From an uncultured Bacteroidales bacterium (lineage in GTDB: Bacteria; Bacteroidota; Bacteroidia; Bacteroidales; Muribaculaceae), in assembly GCA_902796035.1 (NCBI GenBank), contig CADBNR010000005.1, forward strand, positions 1 to 64,000: a stretch of 64,000 bases of DNA. The letters run 5' to 3'. The position numbers and the translations under genes were made by a program. The stretch's first letter is position 1; each line of letters begins with the position of its first letter. Below are positions 1 through 7,879 of this stretch, one piece after another. Under the pieces are notes generated by a model. That model ran no database searches. It saw only the letters and a program-made list of their open reading frames with translations, and was not told where the DNA came from.

Positions 1-38
1 AGTCTCAGAAAAAATCATTAACTTTGCAGCATCAAAAG

Positions 39-79
39 TGTCCCAGTCTGCTCCGGCGCACTGTCCCAGTCTGCTCCGG
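39..79. repeat. Tandem pair of an 18-base repeat, possible insertion-sequence end
   Basis: TGTCCCAGTCTGCTCCGG occurs at 39-56 and again at 62-79, separated by five bases (period 23). IS21-type elements carry multiple short repeats at their ends that begin with TG, so this may be the end of such an element. That is inference: no transposase gene is visible here and the partner end is not in the window. A promoter-like TAACTTTG lies just to the left at 19-26. Confidence 0.45.
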
Positions 80-110
80 TTTTTCCACTATTTTTTACTT
101 GATCTATAAT

Positions 111-194
111 ACAATACTTCGGTTATTTTTTGAGAATTTGTTAACGGCTCCGAGGAGCCGTTAACAAATTCTCAAAAAATAACCGAAGTATTGT
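111..194. repeat. Perfect 41-bp inverted repeat with a 2-base centre
   Basis: The arm at 111-151 is the exact reverse complement of 154-194, with only GA (152-153) between them. The centre is GC-rich (GGCTCC-GA-GGAGCC) and the outer arms are AT-rich. In RNA or extruded DNA this would be an extremely stable hairpin, far longer than a normal terminator. It has no T-run after it. It could be a mobile-element structure, a protein-binding cruciform, or an assembly artefact; sequence alone does not decide. Confidence 0.9.
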
Positions 195-197
195 TAA

Positions 198-238
198 AAA
201 GAGGATGTATCAAAATGAAGGTTTGGTACATCCTCTTT
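198..238. terminator. Terminator-like hairpin, 17-bp stem
   Basis: The arm 198-214 (starting AAAGAGGATGTA) pairs with 222-238 (ending TACATCCTCTTT) across a 7-base loop, with one G-T wobble. The arms end in AAA and TTT runs, as in bidirectional intrinsic terminators. It lies three bases after the perfect palindrome. Similar hairpins often close transposase genes in Bacteroidota, which fits an eroded insertion sequence on the left edge, but the gene it would terminate is not in the window. Confidence 0.6.
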
Positions 239-334
239 AGCATATTTCTGTACGTAAATTCAAGTCACCTCAATAGACAACTAGAGTGGCGGCGTCCTCG
301 TCACCAATCAATAATCAGCATATTTCCAATATAT

Positions 335-367
335 ATAGGTAAAAAAGTTATACATAGGTAAAAAAGT
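335..367. repeat. Direct repeat pair ATAGGTAAAAAAGT upstream of the KilA-N promoter
   Basis: ATAGGTAAAAAAGT is found at 335-348 and again at 354-367, a start-to-start spacing of 19 bases, about two helical turns. The pair ends 19 bases before the -33 element of the KilA-N promoter. Its position and phasing suit an operator or activator site on one DNA face. The binding protein is unknown; autoregulation by the KilA-N protein is a guess. Confidence 0.5.
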
Positions 368-386
368 CCATACTTATAATCTTTGT

Positions 387-418
387 TTTGTTCAATCCGA
401 CGAAAACAATTATCTTTG
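387..418 (+). promoter_or_regulatory. Bacteroidota-type promoter of the KilA-N gene
   Basis: TTTG at 387-390, then 20 bases, then TATCTTTG at 411-418. This fits the Bacteroidota sigma-ABfr consensus TTTG-N19-21-TAnnTTTG exactly. Transcription should start near 425, leaving a leader of about 40 bases before the ATG at 467. Confidence 0.8.
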
Positions 419-466
419 CCAAGAAGTTGAATTGGCTACGTAATTAATCATTTCGTCATCAAACCT

Positions 467-1279
467 ATGGCTAAATTAGTTGTAAAAGACTCCACAATCA
501 GAACATTTGCAAAAGATGGTATAGATTATATCTGTATCACTGATATCGCCCGCCAAAAGAATCCGGAAGAACCAAAAGATGTTGTTAAAAATTGGATGAG
601 AGCAAAAAACACGCTTGAATATCTTGGTTTGTGGGAGTCCCTGAATAATCCTGACTTTAAAGGGGTCGAATTCGACCCCATTTTGAGGGAAGCCGGATCT
701 AATGCCTTTACAATGAGTCCAAGCCGTTGGGTTGAACTTACAGGAGCAATCGGCATAATGAATAAGTTAGGCAGAGATGGAGGCACCTATGCCCAACGGG
801 ACATAGCTTTTAAGTTCGCAAGTTGGGTCTCTGTAGAGTTTGAGCTATATCTTGTCAAAGAGTTCCAACGACTTAAGGAAGTGGAACAACGGCAACTCGG
901 TTGGTCGGCCAAACGCGAGCTTTCGAAAATAAACTATCGAATCCACACGGATGCCATCAAACATAACCTGATTCCCGCCGAAGTTACCAAGGCACAGGCA
1001 AACATCATCTATGCAAATGAGGCTGACGTGCTGAATGTGGCGATGTTCGGCATGACAGCCAAACAATGGCGCGATGCAAATCCCTCTCTCAAAGGGAATA
1101 TACGTGACTATGCCACAATAAACGAGCTTATTTGCCTATCGAATATGGAGAATCTGAATGCCGTATTCATTGAACAAGGAATATCACAGCCTGAACGGTT
1201 GCTGAAACTAAATCAGATTGCCATCCACCAGATGAGCGTATTGGAAAACGAAATCCCCGACAGAAAATTCATAAAGTAA
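467..1279 (+). CDS. KilA-N domain DNA-binding protein
   Basis: A 270-residue protein whose first 130 or so residues match the KilA-N fold, a DNA-binding domain common in phages and mobile elements. Landmarks are the N-terminal strand plus 'ICITDIAR', the helical 'VVKNWMRAKNTLEYLGLWE', the 'FTMSPSRWVELTGAIGI' stretch and 'RDIAFKFASWVSVEF'. The C-terminal half (about 140-270) is helical with no domain I recognise. Stand-alone KilA-N genes are frequent in Bacteroides-type genomes, usually of unknown function. The gene has its own consensus promoter, is AT-richer than its neighbours and sits beside repeats, all pointing to horizontal acquisition. It faces transketolase convergently, with a shared hairpin between them. 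Confidence 0.85.
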   Translation: MAKLVVKDSTIRTFAKDGIDYICITDIARQKNPEEPKDVVKNWMRAKNTLEYLGLWESLNNPDFKGVEFDPILREAGSNAFTMSPSRWVELTGAIGIMNKLGRDGGTYAQRDIAFKFASWVSVEFELYLVKEFQRLKEVEQRQLGWSAKRELSKINYRIHTDAIKHNLIPAEVTKAQANIIYANEADVLNVAMFGMTAKQWRDANPSLKGNIRDYATINELICLSNMENLNAVFIEQGISQPERLLKLNQIAIHQMSVLENEIPDRKFIK

Positions 1280-1314
1280 GACTGCAAAAAAAATCAGCAC
1301 TCTATATAATAATC

Positions 1315-1355
1315 TATACAGGGTGTGTCCGGCTGAGACGGGCACACCCTGTATA
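1315..1355. terminator. Bidirectional hairpin between the KilA-N gene and transketolase
   Basis: TATACAGGGTGTG at the left pairs with CACACCCTGTATA at the right, extended by CCG/CGG around a 7-base loop. It lies 35 bases after the KilA-N stop and 21 bases after the transketolase stop on the other strand, so it can serve both converging transcripts. T-runs are weak on both sides. Confidence 0.7.
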
Positions 1356-1376
1356 ATTCAGTGAGATAAGTTCTGT

Positions 1377-3404
1377 TTACTTGCCGAGGAAGGCGCGAAT
1401 CTTGGCGAGGACGGCGGGAACGGTGTAGCCGAACTTCTCCTCCAGCACCTTGGCGGGGGCGGAGGCGCCGAAACGCTCCATGCCGACTACGTCGAACTTG
1501 CCGTGCAGCACGGGCCACAATGTAATGGGCAGTCCGCTGGTGAGTCCGAACTGAGGCACGCCCTCGGGAATCACGCTGTCGCGGTACGACTTGTCCTGAT
1601 CCAGGAACAGACCGATGGAAGGTACGGATACCACCTGTGCCTTCACGCCGTCATTGGCCAGTTCTTCGGCTGCGTGTACCAGCAGGGCCACGTCGCTGCC
1701 GTTGGCAACCAGCGTAACGTCGGGCTTGCCGTCCGTTCCCTTCACTACATATCCTCCGTGAGCCGCCTTCCTGGCCTCGTCGCGGCGGTTCTCGCCGGGC
1801 AGGTCTTCCAGATTCTGACGCGAGAAGATCAGGACCGACGGACGGTCCTTGGTCTCCATAGCTAACTTGTAGCTCTCTACGGTCTCGGCCGAGTCGCAGG
1901 GACGGAGCACCAGTACCGAACGCTTGCCGGCAAAGTTGTGAACCAGCTCCATCAGACGGATCTGCGCCTCCTGCTCGATGGGCTCGTGCGTCGGGCCATC
2001 CTCGCCTACACGGAACGAGTCATGAGTATAGATGAACTTGACGGGGAGCTTCATCAGCGCTGCCATACGGATGGCCGGCTTCATATAGTCGCTGAACACG
2101 AAGAAGGTGCCGCAGGCTGCGAAAATGCCGCCGTGCAGGGCTATACCGTTCATGATGCAGGCCATGGTCAGCTCCGACACACCGCTCTGCAGGAACGCGC
2201 CGCTGAAATCACCCTTGGCGAAGGCGTGCGTCTTCTTCAGGAAGCCGTCGGTCTTGTCGCTGTTGGCCAGGTCGGCGCTCGACACTATCATGTTGCCTAC
2301 ATGTTCTGCCAGGAAGCTGAGAACCGTGGCCGAAGCAGCACGCGACGCCATGTTGGGCTTGAATTCGATGGAATCCCAATTCAGTTCGGGCAGTTCCAGA
2401 GCCTTGTAGTCTTCCAGAGTCTTGGCCAGTTCGGGATTGGCCTTGGCCCACTCGTCATATTCAGCACGACGTGCTGCCACGATCTTCTTCAGTTCTTCGG
2501 CTCGCTTTGCGTACAGTTCCTTTACTTCCTTGCGGATCACCCATGGATTCTCGGGATCGCCGCCGTAGTTCCTTACAGTTGCGGCCACGTCAGCGCCGGC
2601 AGCCGAGATGGGCTGTCCGTGAGTGTTGATGGCGCCTTCCAGCGATTCGCCGTCACCCTTGACAACGCCCTTGGCCATCGTGGTATGACCGATGATGATG
2701 GTGGGACGTTCCTTCTCCTCCTGAGCCTTGGCCAGAACATCGGCCATCGCCAAGGGATCACTGCCGTCTACCTCGAGAACATTCCAGTTCCACGCGCGAT
2801 ATTTGGCGGCCACATCCTCCTGATCCACATCCTTCACCAGAGTGGACAGCTGAACCTTGTTCGAATCGTAGAACATGATGAGGTTGTGCAGTCCCAACGT
2901 GCCGGCGATGCGGCCGGCTCCCTGAGAAATCTCCTCCTGAACGCCGCCGTCGGAAATGAAGGCGTACGTCTTGTGGGCCACCACCTTGCCGAAACGGGCC
3001 TCGAGGAACTGCTCGGCGATGGCGCTGCCGACGGCCATGACATGACCCTGACCCAACGGACCCGACGTGTTCTCGACGCCACGGGCCACATCCACCTCGG
3101 GATGGCCGGGAGTCTCGCTGCCCCACTGACGGAACTGCTGCAGGTCTTCCATCGAATACTTGCCGGTCAGGGCCAGGATGCTGTACAGCATCGGCGACAT
3201 GTGGCCCGGATCCAGGAAGAACCGGTCGCGGGCGAACCATGACGGATCCTCGGGATCGTATACCAGGAACGACGAATAAAGCACGTTCACGAAATCGGCC
3301 GCGCCCAGAGCACCTCCGGGATGGCCCGACTTCGATTTCTCTACCATTTCTGCAATCAGCACGCGCAGGTTGTTGCCGGCCGACCGCATCACTTTCTCAT
3401 CCAT
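1377..3404 (-). CDS. tkt: Transketolase
   Basis: A 675-residue, full-length thiamine-diphosphate enzyme of the non-oxidative pentose phosphate pathway, moving two-carbon ketol units between sugar phosphates in the cytoplasm. The N-terminal ThDP domain shows 'GHPGGALGAAD', 'GPLGQGHVMAVG' and the cofactor/Mg segment 'SDGGVQEEISQG...YDSNKVQLS'. The middle pyrimidine-binding domain carries 'THDSFRVGEDGPTHEPIEQ', a family signature. A C-terminal transketolase domain follows from about 550. It is downstream of the MFS transporter but separated from it by a strong terminator at 3446-3486, so it probably has its own start of transcription. I did not find a clear promoter in the short gap. Confidence 0.97.
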   Translation of the reverse strand: MDEKVMRSAGNNLRVLIAEMVEKSKSGHPGGALGAADFVNVLYSSFLVYDPEDPSWFARDRFFLDPGHMSPMLYSILALTGKYSMEDLQQFRQWGSETPGHPEVDVARGVENTSGPLGQGHVMAVGSAIAEQFLEARFGKVVAHKTYAFISDGGVQEEISQGAGRIAGTLGLHNLIMFYDSNKVQLSTLVKDVDQEDVAAKYRAWNWNVLEVDGSDPLAMADVLAKAQEEKERPTIIIGHTTMAKGVVKGDGESLEGAINTHGQPISAAGADVAATVRNYGGDPENPWVIRKEVKELYAKRAEELKKIVAARRAEYDEWAKANPELAKTLEDYKALELPELNWDSIEFKPNMASRAASATVLSFLAEHVGNMIVSSADLANSDKTDGFLKKTHAFAKGDFSGAFLQSGVSELTMACIMNGIALHGGIFAACGTFFVFSDYMKPAIRMAALMKLPVKFIYTHDSFRVGEDGPTHEPIEQEAQIRLMELVHNFAGKRSVLVLRPCDSAETVESYKLAMETKDRPSVLIFSRQNLEDLPGENRRDEARKAAHGGYVVKGTDGKPDVTLVANGSDVALLVHAAEELANDGVKAQVVSVPSIGLFLDQDKSYRDSVIPEGVPQFGLTSGLPITLWPVLHGKFDVVGMERFGASAPAKVLEEKFGYTVPAVLAKIRAFLGK

Positions 3405-3445
3405 ATCTTTATTTCTCTATTTTATTATTTCTATCTATAATTACG

Positions 3446-3486
3446 AAAAAATCCGGGCAAATCCCCATAGGGTTCCCGGATTTTTT
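3446..3486 (-). terminator. Intrinsic terminator after the MFS transporter
   Basis: A 12-bp perfect stem (AAAAAATCCGGG at 3446-3457 with CCCGGATTTTTT at 3475-3486) and a run of six T on the minus strand after the stem. It sits 15 bases beyond the MFS stop codon and 42 bases before the transketolase start, separating the two genes. Confidence 0.85.
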
Positions 3487-3500
3487 GTTATGTCGCGTTA

Positions 3501-4850
3501 TTAGAGGTTACGTGCATCGAAGGGTTCCTCGCTTACGGGTATGTCCTTATTCACGTTCTTGGAACCGATCAGCGAGTAGAACAGGATGTAAGCCAGCATG
3601 GCTATTACCAGCCAGTAGCTGTTCACATAACCCATTCCGCTACGGGCAATCATATCCTGGATATAAGGCATGACGCCACCGCCGACAACCATCATCATGA
3701 ACAGTCCGGAAGCCTTCGCGGTGTACTTGCCCAGGCCCTCGGTGGCGAGGTTGAAGATACCGCCCCACATCACCGACGTACAGAGACCGCACAGGAAAAG
3801 GAACAGGCACTTGATGGGCACTTCGCCGCTGGTGATGTTCAGGGCCTTGATCTCAGGCGATTTGAAAGTAACCGACTCGGGGATGAAGATAGCCAGCAGG
3901 ATCAGGATGATAGCCACGGTGGACACGGTCACCATCTGGGTACGTGTCGACACCTTGCCGCTGATGATTGAGCTGAGGAAACGTCCGATAAGCATCATCA
4001 GCCAGTAGAGGGCAGCCAGCGAGCCGGCCACTGCGGCAGCGCCTTCGAAGTTCTCGCGGCTGATCCATGCGTTCATCTCGCCCGGGATACCGATCTCGAT
4101 ACCTACATAGAAGAAGATTGCGATGATGCCGAGGGTGCAGTGACGGAAAGCCAGAGGGCTGTGCTCATACTTCACCTTGCTCAGATTCTGCTGAGGCTCG
4201 GGAATCTTGACGAATGAGATTACTACGAACGAAAGCGCGAAGATAACGATACCGGTGATTACCAGCGGAGCTACAGACGCCATGGTGGTCTGTTTTGTGA
4301 GCGTACCTACCAGCATACCTACCAGCATCGGGGTCAGCGTACCGGACAGCGAGTTCAGCGTACCGCCGGTCTGAATCAGCTGGTTACCCTTGTTGCCGCC
4401 ACCGCCCAACAGGTTAAGCATCGGGTTTACCACGGTGTTCAGCATACATACGCAGAAACCGCAGACCAGGGCGCCGAGCAGATAGATGAACAGGTTAAGG
4501 TAAGTGGGGTTCTCGCCGCCGATCACAACGACATTGCCGCCCACCACACTCGAGAGAAGCTGGATGCCGAGACCGATGGCTCCGACTGCCAGCGCGATCA
4601 GCGCGGTCTTCTTGTAGCCGTACTTGATCAGCATGTTACCCGCCGGGATACCCATAAACAGGTAGGCGGTGAAGTTCATAAGATTACCTGCCATTCCGGC
4701 CCATTCGTACTTGAAACTCCAGATGTTTCCGAACGGAGCCGCCATATTGGTCACGAAAGAGATCATCGCGAACATGAAGAACATCGTGATGATCGCCACG
4801 GTGCGGCCATTCGATTTCGGTGCGGCCGCTGCTGCTTTTGTTGAGCTCAT
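3501..4850 (-). CDS. MFS transporter of the fucose/glucose-galactose permease type
   Basis: A 449-residue inner-membrane protein with about 12 hydrophobic segments, as in the major facilitator superfamily. After a short polar N-terminus it begins 'VAIITMFFMFAMISFVTNMAAPF', and the glycine-rich 'NPMLNLLGGGGNKGNQLIQTGGTLNSLSGTLTP' loop resembles the FHS (fucose-H+ symporter) subfamily. The substrate is probably a hexose or a deoxy-sugar, inferred from subfamily only. It is the last gene of DUF4494-yggS-MFS, starts 59 bases after yggS and ends at a strong terminator. No sugar catabolic genes flank it apart from transketolase, so context does not settle the substrate. Confidence 0.85.
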   Translation of the reverse strand: MSSTKAAAAAPKSNGRTVAIITMFFMFAMISFVTNMAAPFGNIWSFKYEWAGMAGNLMNFTAYLFMGIPAGNMLIKYGYKKTALIALAVGAIGLGIQLLSSVVGGNVVVIGGENPTYLNLFIYLLGALVCGFCVCMLNTVVNPMLNLLGGGGNKGNQLIQTGGTLNSLSGTLTPMLVGMLVGTLTKQTTMASVAPLVITGIVIFALSFVVISFVKIPEPQQNLSKVKYEHSPLAFRHCTLGIIAIFFYVGIEIGIPGEMNAWISRENFEGAAAVAGSLAALYWLMMLIGRFLSSIISGKVSTRTQMVTVSTVAIILILLAIFIPESVTFKSPEIKALNITSGEVPIKCLFLFLCGLCTSVMWGGIFNLATEGLGKYTAKASGLFMMMVVGGGVMPYIQDMIARSGMGYVNSYWLVIAMLAYILFYSLIGSKNVNKDIPVSEEPFDARNL

Positions 4851-4909
4851 GTTAATTGTTATTGTTGTTTATTAAATTTCAGGTTAACATACATTGCCGG
4901 AATATCGGG

Positions 4910-5578
4910 TCAGTACTCTCTTTCGCCGAATATGGCCGTTCCGATTCTGACCATATTGCTGCCCTGCTCCACGGCCAGCGGCCAGTCGCCGCTCATGCCC
5001 ATCGACAAGGTGTCGAATCCGCGCAGGTCCGGACACAACTCAAGAATGTCACCGTAAACCTTCGCTATAGCCGCGAAATCCTCGCTGACCCTCTGCTCGT
5101 CGTCGGTGTTGGAAGCCATCCCCATCACGCCGCAAATATGCGTGTTGGTCAGGTTCTCGAACTTGCGGGCGCGGAAATAGTCGAGCAGTTCCTCGGGCCA
5201 GAATCCGAACTTGGTTTCCTCGCGGGCCACATGCACCTGCATCAGCACGCGCGTCGTCACTCCTGCCTTGCGCGATTCCCCGTCCACTATGTCCAGCAGT
5301 CGCTCGGAATCTATGCTTTCTATCAGCGACGCCTTGCCTACCAGCTGCTTCACCTTGTTGGTCTGCAGGTGTCCGATGAAGTGCCACTCAACGTCAGCGG
5401 GCATCTGAGGCTCCTTGGCCAGGAGTTCCTGCACGCGGCTCTCGCCGAAACGACGCTGACCGGCTTCGTAAGCCGCCGTCAGCTTCTCGACCGGATGAAA
5501 CTTCGATACGGCCACAAGCCTGACGCCATCCGGCATTTCACTCAGCACTCGCTCTATGTTGGCTCGGACATCAACCAT
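4910..5578 (-). CDS. YggS/PROSC-family pyridoxal-phosphate homeostasis protein
   Basis: A 222-residue single-domain PLP-binding barrel protein. The PLP lysine is expected at K26 in 'LVAVSKFHPVEKL'; other family marks are 'GESRVQELLAK', 'WHFIGHLQTNK', 'ESIDSERLL', 'ICGVMGMAS' and the C-terminal 'LSMGMSGDWPLAVEQGSNMVRIGTAIFG'. The family has no known catalytic activity and buffers free pyridoxal phosphate, affecting amino acid and vitamin B6 balance. It lies 10 bases downstream of the DUF4494 gene, so the two are almost certainly co-transcribed. Confidence 0.95.
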   Translation of the reverse strand: MVDVRANIERVLSEMPDGVRLVAVSKFHPVEKLTAAYEAGQRRFGESRVQELLAKEPQMPADVEWHFIGHLQTNKVKQLVGKASLIESIDSERLLDIVDGESRKAGVTTRVLMQVHVAREETKFGFWPEELLDYFRARKFENLTNTHICGVMGMASNTDDEQRVSEDFAAIAKVYGDILELCPDLRGFDTLSMGMSGDWPLAVEQGSNMVRIGTAIFGEREY

Positions 5579-5588
5579 TGCTACGTGA

Positions 5589-6035
5589 TTATTCAGCAGT
5601 CTTGGCGCCTAAGTTGGCGGGATATACGTCCATGATAAGGGTCTCGGCCACCGACCCGATCTCGTAATCGGCCATCGTGCCCTGCATTCCCTCCTTGAAA
5701 TTGCTTACGGCATTGTCGAAATCCGATGCCTGCACCAATATCTGGCTCGTGGTCTTCTTTTCCACGCCGGTCTTCTCGTCAAGCGTGATGAAATTCACTT
5801 TCACCAGATACCAGCGGTCGCCACCCTCCTTGAAAAATACTTCCGAAATCTTGGTCTTCTTCTCCGACGCCAGCGAGTATTCGCCGCTGATGAAGGGGGT
5901 CATCTCCTCGATGATGCGGGCCTCGGCCTCCGTAAATGTCAATGCGTCTACAAGATACGGCTCGTTCACCTTCTTCACCTGACCGTTTTCCGTCATCTTG
6001 TCATATCTTACCTTGCATTCAAACCACAATGCCAT
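5589..6035 (-). CDS. DUF4494 domain protein
   Basis: A 148-residue soluble protein with no signal peptide, recognised as the Bacteroidota-specific DUF4494 family ('MALWFECKVRYDK' start, 'EPYLVDALTFTEAEARI', 'FNAVSNFKEG'-like C-terminal region reading 'FDNAVSNFKEGMQGTMADYEI'). The function is not known. It is the promoter-proximal gene of an operon with yggS and the MFS transporter, and divergent from cydAB. The consensus promoter at 6132-6162 leaves a leader of about 90 bases. Confidence 0.9.
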   Translation of the reverse strand: MALWFECKVRYDKMTENGQVKKVNEPYLVDALTFTEAEARIIEEMTPFISGEYSLASEKKTKISEVFFKEGGDRWYLVKVNFITLDEKTGVEKKTTSQILVQASDFDNAVSNFKEGMQGTMADYEIGSVAETLIMDVYPANLGAKTAE

Positions 6036-6131
6036 TGTATTATTATCCTTTCCTTAAGTTTATACCTTAAAAATTCGGGTTTCATGCGGCTTGCGGATGT
6101 TGTCCCCGCACCGCAATACGCCCTCGCATTG

Positions 6132-6162
6132 CAAAATTAATCATTTATTTCCACTTCACAAA
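6132..6162 (-). promoter_or_regulatory. Promoter of the DUF4494-yggS-MFS operon
   Basis: Read on the minus strand: TTTG (6159-6162), 19 bases, TAATTTTG (6132-6139), an exact fit to the Bacteroidota consensus. Transcription should begin near 6125, about 90 bases before the DUF4494 start. It is divergent from the cydAB promoter about 50 bases away. Confidence 0.8.
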
Positions 6163-6190
6163 CCATTATTCAAAAAACAATCCTGTTAAT

Positions 6191-6223
6191 GTTGGGTATT
6201 TTTCTAAATAATTGTTAACTTTG
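6191..6223 (+). promoter_or_regulatory. Promoter of cydAB
   Basis: TAACTTTG at 6216-6223 is a perfect -7 element. About 20 bases upstream is GTTGG (6191-6195), an imperfect -33 element. Predicted start near 6230, giving a leader of about 57 bases before cydA. Confidence 0.7.
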
Positions 6224-6286
6224 CTCTGTTTAATAGACTATAAACCCCAAACCGGAAACTATAACCTCTAAACACCATACACCACT

Positions 6287-7855
6287 ATGGAAGACCTTAG
6301 CACTCTTGTTGACTGGTCGCGACTGCAGTTCGCACTGACAGCCATCTATCACTGGCTGTTCGTGCCGCTGACACTCGGTCTGTCGGTCATCGTGGCCATC
6401 ATGGAATCGGCCTATCTGAAAACCAAGAACGAAAAGTGGCTGCCGATCACTAAGTTCTGGATGACCCTGTTCGGCATCAACTTCGCCATCGGCGTAGCCA
6501 CCGGCCTGATTCTGGAATTTGAATTCGGCACCAACTGGAGCAACTACTCATGGTTCGTGGGCGACATATTCGGCGCTCCCCTCGCCATCGAGGGTCTGCT
6601 GGCGTTCTTCCTTGAGGCCACGTTCGGCGCCGTAATGTTCTTCGGCTGGAACAAGGTCAGCCCCAAGTTTCACCTCGCTTCCACCTGGCTTACGGCCATC
6701 GGCGCCTCCATTTCCGCACTCTGGATACTCGTAGCCAACGCCTGGATGCAGTATCCCGTGGGTATGGAGTTCGACCCCGACCAGATGCGCAACGTAATGA
6801 CCGATTTCTGGGCGCTGTTCTCGGGCATAGCGGTCAACAAGTTCTTCCATGCCGTATTCAGCGGCTGGGCACTGGCCGGTGTGTTCGTAATCGCCGTAAG
6901 CTGCTTCCTCCTGCTTAAGAAACACAACCGCGAGTTCGCCATCCTCTCGATCAAGGTCGGCGGCTGGGTCGGATTGGCCGGTCTGTTGCTCACCATGTAC
7001 ACGGGCGACGGCTCCGCAGTACAGGTTGCCAGGCATCAGCCCATGAAGCTCGCTGCGATGGAGGGTCTGTATCACGGTTCCGAAGGCCAGGGGCTCACCC
7101 TTATCGGCATAGTGAACCCCGACAAGACATGGGAAAACGACGAGCCGGAATACTTAGGCCACATCGCCATGCCTCACGCCCTCTCCGTGCTGGCCACCCA
7201 CACATGGAACGCTTTCGTACCCGGTATCTCCGACATCATAAACGGATACACCATCAATGAAAACGGCGACACCGTCAACACCGTTTCCTATAAGGAACGC
7301 ATAGCGCGTGGCTTGGCCGCCCGTCAGGCCCTTGCCGACTACGACGCCGCCCGCAAGGCCAACGACAAGCAGGCCATGGCGCTGGCCAAAGCCGAGCTTG
7401 ACAAGAACTATGAGTTCTTCGGTTATTCATACTTCAAGAGCGTGGACGAGGCCATTCCGCCCGTAGGACTTACGTTCACCATGTTCCGCGTCATGGTCTA
7501 TCTCGGCTCGTTCTTCCTGCTGTTCTACGTGGTGGCTCTGTTCCTGGTCTACCGCAAGAACCTGATGGACCGCGCCAAGTGGTTCTGGTGGGTGGCCATG
7601 ATCTCCACCCCGTTCATGTGGCTGTGCTCGGAGGCCGGATGGTGCGTGGCCGAGGTGGGACGCCAGCCCTGGACCATCCAGGACCTGCTGCCTACTGTAG
7701 CGGCCATCTCCGACATCCCGACCTCATCGGTTGTCGTCACATTCTGGGCATTCGCAGCCGTCTTTACCCTGCTGCTCGTGGCTGAAGTCAGCATCATGGT
7801 GAAATATGTCGAGAAAAAATCAGCATCCAACATTCTTTCCGACAAACAGAAATAA
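6287..7855 (+). CDS. cydA: Cytochrome bd quinol oxidase subunit I
   Basis: A 522-residue integral membrane protein that binds hemes b558, b595 and d and oxidises quinol. It shows the family start 'DWSRLQFALTAIYHWLFVPLTLG' with the heme-ligand histidine H22, 'FGINFAIGVATGLILEFEFGTNW', and the 'GRQPWTI' motif in the C-terminal third. The stretch around 330-390 is charged and helical. With CydB it reduces oxygen to water with high affinity, letting an anaerobe scavenge traces of oxygen. The gene has a perfect -7 box upstream and cydB follows after 24 bases. Confidence 0.97.
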   Translation: MEDLSTLVDWSRLQFALTAIYHWLFVPLTLGLSVIVAIMESAYLKTKNEKWLPITKFWMTLFGINFAIGVATGLILEFEFGTNWSNYSWFVGDIFGAPLAIEGLLAFFLEATFGAVMFFGWNKVSPKFHLASTWLTAIGASISALWILVANAWMQYPVGMEFDPDQMRNVMTDFWALFSGIAVNKFFHAVFSGWALAGVFVIAVSCFLLLKKHNREFAILSIKVGGWVGLAGLLLTMYTGDGSAVQVARHQPMKLAAMEGLYHGSEGQGLTLIGIVNPDKTWENDEPEYLGHIAMPHALSVLATHTWNAFVPGISDIINGYTINENGDTVNTVSYKERIARGLAARQALADYDAARKANDKQAMALAKAELDKNYEFFGYSYFKSVDEAIPPVGLTFTMFRVMVYLGSFFLLFYVVALFLVYRKNLMDRAKWFWWVAMISTPFMWLCSEAGWCVAEVGRQPWTIQDLLPTVAAISDIPTSSVVVTFWAFAAVFTLLLVAEVSIMVKYVEKKSASNILSDKQK

Positions 7856-7879
7856 TCACCCTCTAATACATCTACAATT

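Larger units (their letters stand above)
1..466. other. Gene-free accessory leader region upstream of the KilA-N gene
   Basis: No convincing coding sequence is visible in these 466 bases. Seen directly, in order: a TAACTTTG box at 19-26, two copies of an 18-mer at 39-56 and 62-79, a perfect 41-bp inverted repeat at 111-194, a 17-bp-stem hairpin at 198-238, a 14-base direct repeat pair at 335-367, and a consensus promoter at 387-418 for the next gene. The stretch is AT-richer than the chromosome to its right, apart from the GC-rich centre of the palindrome. Such a density of repeats points to mobile-element debris or regulatory DNA. The window begins inside this region, so its left border is unknown. 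Confidence 0.7.

Noticed and set aside
335..367. Possible CRISPR repeats
   Set aside because: Only two copies with a 5-base gap; no spacer-length spacing and no cas genes in the window.
1938..3242. 434-residue open frame on the plus strand
   Set aside because: It lies wholly antisense to transketolase, whose protein motifs are clear, and its translation has the His/Arg/Gln-rich look of a shadow frame in GC-rich DNA.
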